11,712 nucleotides of DNA from Chlamydiota bacterium. Lineage in GTDB: Bacteria > Chlamydiota > Chlamydiia > Chlamydiales > VGMA01. This document shows, piece after piece, positions 6,540 through 11,712 of this stretch. The stretch's first letter is position 1, and each line of letters starts with the position of its first letter. The stretch is taken from NCBI GenBank assembly GCA_016866575.1, contig VGMA01000045.1, positions 1-11,712 of the forward strand. Reading direction: 5' to 3'. The translations under genes and the position numbers were made by a program. The notes beneath the pieces were generated by a model. It saw only the letters and a list, made by a program, of their open reading frames with translations. It was not told where the DNA came from and did no database searches.

Positions 6540-8458
6540 AAGGCCCTCACAGGTTCTAATATCGTTCTTTGGCGGAAATGGGCATCCCACATTACTCTAA
6601 AAGAAGGGCAGCTTTTATAAAGCTCTTCTTTAGTCCCTTCTGCTATTTTGATTCCATGCTCAATGAATATGATCTTATCAACGTGCTCTATGGTTGAAAG
6701 CCTATGAGCTACTATGATTTGCGTAATCTCTCCGTGAAGAGATTCAATCGCCTGTTTGATCTTATTTTCACTAATAGAGTCTAACGATGATGTAGCTTCA
6801 TCAAGAATTAGAATCGGAGCTTCCTTAGCTAAAGCTCTAGCGATCGCAAGCCTTTGCTGCTGACCTCCGGATAGATTCTTTCCTAGCTCGGCCAAGACTG
6901 TATCGTACTGATCTTTTAAATCTTCAATAAACTCGTCGGCATGCGCTTTTTTAGCAGCTGCTTTGATTTTGTCCATGGAAAGATTTTGCCCGTAGGCTAT
7001 ATTTTCTTTTACGCTGTCACAAAATAGAAAAGGCTTTTGGGAGACATAGGCTATTTGCCGGCGAAGTGATTCTTGCGTATATGCACTTAAAGGTCTTCCA
7101 TCGATTTTGATAGAGCCTTGATTGATGTTATAAAGCCTTGGAATCAGCTGCAGTATCGTGGATTTTCCTGAGCCAGTCGCTCCAACAATAGCAACGCTTT
7201 CCCCTTTTTTGACTTGAAAGCTTACATCAGTTAAAATCCACTCATCTTCATAGCGAAACCAGACATGATCAAATTCGATCATGTGCTCAAATGTTTTAAG
7301 CTCTAGAGCATCGGGCCCATCTTGGATATCAGATTCGATATTTAGCACTTCAAAGAGCCTTTCTGCTGCAACAATTCCTCTTTGTACATTCCCATTTTCA
7401 TCTGCGAATTTACGGATCGGTTCATAAAAAATATGCAAAAGGCCGCAATACACAACAAGCTCAGCTAGGCTCATTTTTAAACAGTAAAGCCCAAAAAACA
7501 AGATCGAAACTAAGCAAAGAGTTGTGACAAAATGCAGCGTGGGCCTTGTGAGTAGATCGTACTTATTCGTTTTACGCTCAAGGGCTTCCATTTGATCGTT
7601 TTGCTCTTTGTACTTTCTGAACGTGAAATTTTCCATCGAGAAAATCTTCACAGTCTGGATTCCGGCAAGAAAATCGATAAGAACTGAAGAGAATTTTTCC
7701 TGATTTTTTTGCAGCTGACGAGTAATTCTTTTTACCTTTCTTGTAATGAGTTGTATAGGCAAAACAATTAAAGGTACGCCTACAAAGATCACTAACGATA
7801 ACTGCCAAGAAAAATAAAAACAGCACCCAAGAGTTGTGAGCATGATAAATGGAGTGTGCAAATAATTCGTGATCCAAGAATTTACCGAAAAGGCTATTTG
7901 GCTTGCATCACCCATTACTCTAGAGGACAAGCTACCTATGTTGTGCTGGCCAAAAAAGCTCATAGGCAGCATCTGTATATGCTCGAAGTATTGCTGTCTA
8001 AGATCTCTACTGATTTTGGTAGCTAAAGTTTTTGTCGTGTAGCGGGAACAAAAAAGAAAAATCGATTTGAATCCCGACACAAATAAAAGAAGCAAAAGGA
8101 CTAAGGAAAAGCGGCCTTGCTCTAAATGAAGCTTTTGTTTTGCTCTATGCAGAAACTTGGTAACGGGATTAAGCCCTTTAGCCTGACTAAGATACAAAGA
8201 TGCATCTTCTCTTGATATCGTACCTTTACCATTTTGATCTATCAGTTCCCAGCGAGAAAGAACATCTTCTTTGGAGATTTCCTTGTCTTGTTGTCTTCCG
8301 AATAGTGCAAAAAAATCACTGCTTGTGTTGACTACAACACCAAGAGCTACCATCTCCATTTGATCGGCAAGTGTTAATGTGAAAAGCGTGCAAAACGTCA
8401 GTATTAACCAAGACAGGTTCTTCTTTGTTTTGAGCGCTGCTTTGAGCAGAACTTTCAT
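6536..8458 (-). CDS. MsbA-like ABC exporter (fused membrane and ATPase domains)
   Basis: A 640-residue half-transporter from the ATG at 8458-8456; a TTG at 8488 would add 10 residues but has a poorly placed Shine-Dalgarno. Transmembrane segments lie at about 15-45, 117-140, 200-250 and 308-350 (several merged pairs), giving the six-helix type IV exporter fold. The nucleotide-binding domain follows: Walker A GATGSGKST (426-434), Q-loop Gln474 in YVSQ, signature LSGGQ (529-533), Walker B ILILDEA with catalytic Glu554, and switch His585 in VAHRLST. All are intact, so the ATPase should be active as a homodimer. Likely cargo is lipid A or another lipid, since the gene sits beside accA as msbA does in Chlamydia (from memory). 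The loop between the first two helices is long, about 70 residues, and carries an EF-hand-like sequence (residues 74-85). First gene of the five-gene operon. Confidence 0.93.
   Translation of the reverse strand: MKVLLKAALKTKKNLSWLILTFCTLFTLTLADQMEMVALGVVVNTSSDFFALFGRQQDKEISKEDVLSRWELIDQNGKGTISREDASLYLSQAKGLNPVTKFLHRAKQKLHLEQGRFSLVLLLLLFVSGFKSIFLFCSRYTTKTLATKISRDLRQQYFEHIQMLPMSFFGQHNIGSLSSRVMGDASQIAFSVNSWITNYLHTPFIMLTTLGCCFYFSWQLSLVIFVGVPLIVLPIQLITRKVKRITRQLQKNQEKFSSVLIDFLAGIQTVKIFSMENFTFRKYKEQNDQMEALERKTNKYDLLTRPTLHFVTTLCLVSILFFGLYCLKMSLAELVVYCGLLHIFYEPIRKFADENGNVQRGIVAAERLFEVLNIESDIQDGPDALELKTFEHMIEFDHVWFRYEDEWILTDVSFQVKKGESVAIVGATGSGKSTILQLIPRLYNINQGSIKIDGRPLSAYTQESLRRQIAYVSQKPFLFCDSVKENIAYGQNLSMDKIKAAAKKAHADEFIEDLKDQYDTVLAELGKNLSGGQQQRLAIARALAKEAPILILDEATSSLDSISENKIKQAIESLHGEITQIIVAHRLSTIEHVDKIIFIEHGIKIAEGTKEELYKSCPSFRVMWDAHFRQRTILEPVRAL
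8204..8239 (-). other. EF-hand-like calcium-binding loop within the exporter
   Basis: These codons encode DQNGKGTISRED, residues 74-85 of the exporter, in the first extracytoplasmic segment. Against the EF-hand loop pattern it has Asp at position 1, Asn at 3, Gly at 6, Ile at 8 and an acidic residue at 12 (Asp, where Glu is usual). Position 5 is Lys, where a ligand is expected. The flanks, EDVLSRWELI and ASLYLSQA, look helical, as in an EF-hand. Calcium binding is an inference. Confidence 0.5.
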
Positions 8459-8509
8459 AGACCTCAGTATATACGCCTCTGGCTTCAATGTCCAGAGAGC
8501 TTTTTCCTC

Positions 8510-8547
8510 ATAGGCAAAGTTTTATATCGCCTATCTTCTATTTAGGC
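8510..8547. promoter_or_regulatory. GCCTA/TAGGC repeats and weak promoter upstream of the exporter
   Basis: TAGGC occurs at 8511-8515 and 8543-8547, with GCCTA at 8529-8533, so the central copy can pair with either flank. On the minus strand TATAAA (8526-8521) is a possible -10, with only a weak -35, TTAGCC (8550-8545), 18 nt upstream. The central and right copies would flank the spacer. This may be an operator or a leader hairpin; the evidence is pattern only. Confidence 0.3.
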
Positions 8548-8583
8548 TAATAACAAAAACAAATAAAGTTATCTATAATTAAT

Positions 8584-8624
8584 AAAAAAACAGAACGGAT
8601 ATAATTTAAAGATATCTGTTTTTT
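8584..8624 (-). terminator. Second hairpin downstream of accA with T tract
   Basis: AAAAAACAG (8585-8593) pairs with CTGTTTTTT (8616-8624), and ATAT (8599-8602) with ATAT (8612-8615), leaving a 5-nt bulge. Read on the minus strand it ends in seven Ts, so it could act as a weak back-up terminator behind the one at 8631-8657. The rest of the 8459-8683 gap is AT-rich and shows no gene. Confidence 0.4.
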
Positions 8625-8630
8625 GTAAGA

Positions 8631-8657
8631 AAAACCTCTTCATTAGGAAGAGGTTTT
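8631..8657 (-). terminator. Intrinsic terminator of the accA operon
   Basis: AAAACCTCTTC (8631-8641) and GAAGAGGTTTT (8647-8657) form a perfect 11-bp stem with a 5-nt loop, 26 nt after the accA stop. On the minus strand the stem ends in a TTTTT run (with CTT after it), as in a Rho-independent terminator. Confidence 0.8.
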
Positions 8658-8683
8658 GATGAAAACGACTGACGGCAATTACG

Positions 8684-9523
8684 TTAGATATTCACTTCTT
8701 CTCGAAGAGGTAAAGAATGCAAATGTCCCATACGTCTAAATTTTTGGTAGCGAACCTCTAGAAGATCGCTGACATTGTATTTGCTTAAAAGCTCATGCTG
8801 CTCAAGAATAAAACTCTTTGCTCTTGAATATGTTAGCTCGTGATCATTGTGTGCGCCACCTTCTGGCTCTTCGATAATCTCATCTACTATGCCTGCTTTG
8901 ATGAGCTCCTCCGCATGGATTTTTAACATCTCTGAAGCTCTTGCATTCATTTTAGTATCTTTCCATAAAATCGATGCACACCCTTCTGGGGAAATAACAG
9001 AATAATAGCTATGCTCTAGCATTCCAATAACATCTGCAACACCTATTCCTAAAGCTCCTCCTGAGCACCCCTCTCCAATCAGTAAAGCTATGATAGGCAC
9101 CTTTAACGCAGCCATTTCTAGTAGATTGGTAGCGATAGCTGAACCTTGCCCTCTTTCTTCAGCACTCAGGCCAGGATAAGCGCCTGGCGTGTCAATAAGG
9201 CAGAGAATCGGTAACGAGAACTTTTCTGCAAGTTTCATCAGTCTGAGCGCCTTTCTATACCCTTCAGGATGCGGCATTCCGAAATTTCTTTTTAAACGGC
9301 TTTCAGTATCAAATCCTTTTTCCTGCGCTATAACTACAAACTTTTTCCCTCCTATGGATGCAAATCCCCCAATGATTGCCGGATCATCTCGATAAAGGCG
9401 ATCTCCAAAAATCTCTGTGAATTCTTCGCACACTCCTGCTAGATATCCTACAGATCTAGGTCTTTTAGGATCTCTACAGATCATCACTCTTTGCCAAGGG
9501 GTAAGTTTTGTATTATTAGTCAT
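8684..9523 (-). CDS. accA: Acetyl-CoA carboxylase carboxyltransferase subunit alpha, short form
   Basis: A 279-residue AccA, which with AccD transfers the carboxyl group from biotin to acetyl-CoA to make malonyl-CoA for fatty acid synthesis. Recognisable carboxyltransferase segments are LTPWQRVMICRDPKRPRS (7-24), the DTPGAYPG motif (111-118), GEGCSGGALG (150-159) with the oxyanion-forming glycines, and EHSYYSVISPEGCASILWKD (170-189). Usual AccA is about 315-325 residues; here the N-terminal helical segment of about 45-50 residues is absent. An in-frame TGA (9541-9539) lies 15 nt upstream, and GAGG precedes the ATG at proper distance, so the short start is real in this sequence. The ATG overlaps the L,D-transpeptidase stop by 8 nt. 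A terminator follows. Confidence 0.96.
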   Translation of the reverse strand: MTNNTKLTPWQRVMICRDPKRPRSVGYLAGVCEEFTEIFGDRLYRDDPAIIGGFASIGGKKFVVIAQEKGFDTESRLKRNFGMPHPEGYRKALRLMKLAEKFSLPILCLIDTPGAYPGLSAEERGQGSAIATNLLEMAALKVPIIALLIGEGCSGGALGIGVADVIGMLEHSYYSVISPEGCASILWKDTKMNARASEMLKIHAEELIKAGIVDEIIEEPEGGAHNDHELTYSRAKSFILEQHELLSKYNVSDLLEVRYQKFRRMGHLHSLPLREEVNI

Positions 9524-10550
9524 AATTAGCCTCTTTACTCATAGGAAGAGTTACACTCTTCATATCTTTCACGATTTCTACTACTGTAGGTTTGCTAATC
9601 ACGATAGCAAACACCTCTTCTACATCTTCTTTTTTTAAACGGATGCATCCATCGCTTGTATATTCACCAATCGCGAATGGATCTTCGCTAATGCGTCCTG
9701 TAGCTTCTTCAAATACGCAAGGAACTCCATGAATGCCGTACCCTTTTGCTCCATCTGAGCAATTAGCAAGCTCTTCACCAAAAGGGATCCATCTAGTGCC
9801 GAAAATATTGATCATTTCGATACGCTGATTTTGATAAAAGCCTTGCACGCCAGGGCGATACACGGCAACTTTACTTCCTAAAGAATACTTTCCTATTGGG
9901 GTAAGTGTTCCTGATGGCGAATCTTCTTTCTTTCTTCCCACTCCTACGCGGTAGGATTTGAGAAACACCCTTTCGTCACGATCTTTATCTAAATAGTAAA
10001 AATGCATTTGGCATGTCGAAAGGTCTACTAAAAGGTAAAATTCAAAATTTTTATCCTGTCGAAAAACGTTAAATTTATCGCCAGGGGCTACTTTTTGCGT
10101 AATATAGTCTGTTTTTCCGTTGAGGCTTCTTGCAATAAAGTGACGTGATGTTCCGTAGTATGTAGCATAATCTGCTATCCATGCAGGTCGACCTTTCAGC
10201 CAAGATACTCGGCTGCTGTAAGTCACTGTTTCAACAATCGGAAGTTTAGACTGCCCTTTTACAAAAAGACTCTGTACTCTGTCTATAGAAGGGATTGGCT
10301 CTAATTCTTTGGCTTGAGGGATCTTTTTTTCTTCTTTAGCAACAACTTTTTTCTCTTCTTTAATGACAATCGGAGCTGCTACAGGGACTGCTTGAGGCAT
10401 AATAGCAGGCGCTATTTCTACTTTTTTAGGCTCTTCAAGGGGCTTTTTAACCGTAATATCAGATTGCTGTTTTTTCTTTACAACTGCAAGAGTAGCTATA
10501 CCACCAAATAAAATCAGACACGCAATAAAAAAAACTCGAAAAATAGACAC
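9516..10550 (-). CDS. YkuD-family L,D-transpeptidase, membrane-anchored
   Basis: A 344-residue protein from the GTG at 10550-10548, chosen because GAGGGAG (10563-10557) lies 6 nt upstream; a TTG at 10565 would add five residues. A single N-terminal membrane segment (about 4-24) is followed by a Lys/Pro/Glu-rich linker (about 25-90), placing the enzyme outside the inner membrane. Residues about 125-165 (ADYATYYGTSRHFIARSLNG, then VAPGDKFNVF) resemble a degenerate LysM domain. The YkuD domain covers about 170-330. Its active site shows GIHG (His274) and the S-x-G-C-x-R motif in YTSDGCIRL (Cys302, Arg304). Such enzymes make 3-3 cross-links in peptidoglycan or attach lipoproteins to it. It sits between a hypothetical gene (39 nt upstream) and accA (8-nt overlap), so probably in one operon. 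The exact cross-linking role is inferred. Confidence 0.93.
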   Translation of the reverse strand: MSIFRVFFIACLILFGGIATLAVVKKKQQSDITVKKPLEEPKKVEIAPAIMPQAVPVAAPIVIKEEKKVVAKEEKKIPQAKELEPIPSIDRVQSLFVKGQSKLPIVETVTYSSRVSWLKGRPAWIADYATYYGTSRHFIARSLNGKTDYITQKVAPGDKFNVFRQDKNFEFYLLVDLSTCQMHFYYLDKDRDERVFLKSYRVGVGRKKEDSPSGTLTPIGKYSLGSKVAVYRPGVQGFYQNQRIEMINIFGTRWIPFGEELANCSDGAKGYGIHGVPCVFEEATGRISEDPFAIGEYTSDGCIRLKKEDVEEVFAIVISKPTVVEIVKDMKSVTLPMSKEANYD

Positions 10551-10556
10551 TTTAGA

Positions 10557-10563
10557 CTCCCTC
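10557..10563 (-). promoter_or_regulatory. Ribosome binding site deciding the L,D-transpeptidase start
   Basis: GAGGGAG on the minus strand lies 6 nt before the GTG at 10550-10548. It overlaps the alternative TTG codon at 10565-10563, which makes that earlier start unlikely. Confidence 0.75.
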
Positions 10564-10589
10564 AAATACTCTTATATATTAAGGTAGAT

Positions 10590-11712
10590 CTATTTAATTA
10601 GCCATTCATAAATTTGATTACAAGACTTTATAGTATGAGCTACAAGAAAATCAGCTCCCCAGAAATGGTCCATTCCTGCTAGGGGAATCACTTCTTGCTC
10701 TGTAGAAAATTGAGGTTCGATGGTAAGAAATTCTTCACCACAAGAAAAATGTATAGTTTCTTTTTGACCGACATATCGATCTAGAGAACTTGAATAAAGT
10801 TTCATTTGACGGCCAATTTGCGCCGATTTTGCCGAAACAAAAAAGACAAAAGCAAATCTTTGCTCTTTCTTTAGATGTTCAGTTTTTAATTGAAGCTTCC
10901 AACCGTGAGCTTCTTTTTTTAGATTAATATTTAACCAAACCCGTCCTTCATCTGACACATATGTTGCTAAAGTCCAGCCTGTAAAATGATCTTGTATAGA
11001 TTCATTAGATCTCTCCAGGACATTAAAACCCCTTTCTATACCAAATCGATCTACTTCACCTAATGGAAAAAAATGTGGTCCAAACGAGACGATTTGGATC
11101 TTATTTTTACCAAAAGAGCCAAAACCCGTTTTATCGCCAAAAAGAGAAAGTGCCCATTTTCCTTCTTCTTGCCCATCTACTGTTAAGCCAAAAACTTTCC
11201 CTGATGATAACGTATCGAGTTCGAGCTGATTTTCATCGTTATTACAATCTTCTACTGCTTCAGCTATGAAATAGGTTAAAGGATCGATTTTTTCTAGTAG
11301 CTCCATAGGAAGCTTCTCAATTGCTCTAAAAAGAGCCTCTTTTTCCCTATATTCGCCACATACAGCAGAAAACAAAAGATAATTCCAAATGTAGTAATTT
11401 GCCTTACTAAAATCCTTTTCTTTCATCCAAGGACCAATAAGCATGTCTCCTTGAGTCATTAAAAGAGATTTTTGCCATGATGCAATGGACAACGCTACTT
11501 TTTTTGCTTTCTCATCCCCTGTTTTTTTGAAAACAAGGATAGCAATAAGCGCCAAAGGTATATATGTAAAGGGAGATGGAATTTTCACATCTTCTTCAAA
11601 AAGATCTTTATTCGCAAAAGGAAGAGCAAACTTTTCTACATCTACCGGAAACTCTTCTTGAGCTGTTTTTTCGATCATGACTAAAGCTAGATACGCTGCA
11701 GCTTGATCAAAA
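10590..11712 (-). CDS. Hypothetical protein, C-terminal part (gene runs off the right edge)
   Basis: At least 373 residues are in frame. The first in-window Met is at 11678, but the frame stays open to base 11712 (reading FDQAAAYLALV just before it) and that Met has no ribosome binding site, so the true start is probably beyond the window. The N-terminal half (to about residue 165 from that Met) is helical, with patterns such as YIPLALIAILVFKK and KANYYIWNYLLFSAVC. The second half is rich in beta strands (GKWALSLFGDK, HGWKLQLKTEH, RFAFVFFVSAK). A helical domain followed by a beta sandwich is the layout of heparinase-like proteins, but I see no catalytic motif that proves it. In Chlamydia a hypothetical gene (CT266, from memory) sits in the same place beside accA, so it may be its counterpart. 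It is the first visible gene of the accA transcript. Confidence 0.8.
   Translation of the reverse strand, partial: FDQAAAYLALVMIEKTAQEEFPVDVEKFALPFANKDLFEEDVKIPSPFTYIPLALIAILVFKKTGDEKAKKVALSIASWQKSLLMTQGDMLIGPWMKEKDFSKANYYIWNYLLFSAVCGEYREKEALFRAIEKLPMELLEKIDPLTYFIAEAVEDCNNDENQLELDTLSSGKVFGLTVDGQEEGKWALSLFGDKTGFGSFGKNKIQIVSFGPHFFPLGEVDRFGIERGFNVLERSNESIQDHFTGWTLATYVSDEGRVWLNINLKKEAHGWKLQLKTEHLKKEQRFAFVFFVSAKSAQIGRQMKLYSSSLDRYVGQKETIHFSCGEEFLTIEPQFSTEQEVIPLAGMDHFWGADFLVAHTIKSCNQIYEWLIK

Noticed and set aside
7578..7877. Minus-strand frame of 99 codons inside the exporter gene
   Set aside because: It is an alternative frame of the conserved membrane domain of the ABC exporter, which has intact motifs throughout.
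9189..9638. Plus-strand frames across accA and the L,D-transpeptidase end
   Set aside because: They are antisense shadows of two clearly identified genes.
10314..10511. Plus-strand Phe-rich frame opposite the L,D-transpeptidase linker
   Set aside because: The Phe-rich peptide is what the complement of a Lys/Glu-rich linker gives; no start signal is seen.

Overview
The window looks like chromosomal DNA of a member of the Chlamydiae, most likely a Parachlamydia/Waddlia/Simkania-type ('environmental') chlamydia and not Chlamydia proper. Three things suggest this. The DNA is AT-rich. The gene pairs msbA-like/accA and MYG1/HIT match pairings I recall from Chlamydia genomes (from memory, not checked). 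AccA closely resembles the chlamydial protein as I remember it. A YkuD-type L,D-transpeptidase and a protein with the two-helix hydrophobic hairpin of inclusion-membrane (Inc) proteins fit a host-associated chlamydia that keeps some peptidoglycan metabolism. No mobile element, CRISPR array or phage gene is visible.

Layout, left to right. (1) 1-343, minus strand: the first 80 codons of tuf (EF-Tu), preceded by tRNA-Thr(GGT) and a sigma70-type promoter. (2) 583-859, minus: infA with a hairpin terminator. It diverges from sufE (930-1364, plus) across a 70-bp region where an imperfect palindrome overlaps both predicted -10 elements. (3) 1434-2471, plus: an Inc-like membrane protein with its own strong promoter and a bidirectional terminator. 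(4) 2498-8458, minus: five genes, read in the order exporter (MsbA-like ABC), MYG1 family, HIT family, TPR/HEAT-repeat exported protein, M24 metallopeptidase. Each start overlaps the previous stop, so this is almost certainly one translationally coupled operon. (5) 8489-8683: gap with two hairpins, terminators for the upstream transcript, and the probable exporter promoter. (6) 8684-11712, minus: an open-ended hypothetical gene, an L,D-transpeptidase and accA, closely spaced or overlapping.

Functionally the window mixes translation factors (EF-Tu, tRNA-Thr, IF-1), Fe-S assembly (SufE), envelope biogenesis (lipid exporter, L,D-transpeptidase, fatty-acid precursor synthesis by AccA) and small hydrolases (MYG1, HIT, M24 peptidase).

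The most unusual points are an EF-hand-like loop in the extracytoplasmic segment of the ABC exporter, an AccA lacking the usual N-terminal helical region of about 45-50 residues, the Inc-like protein, and a terminator whose stem also encodes the C-terminus of the convergent peptidase gene. I did not find a clearly new multi-gene system; most genes belong to known families.
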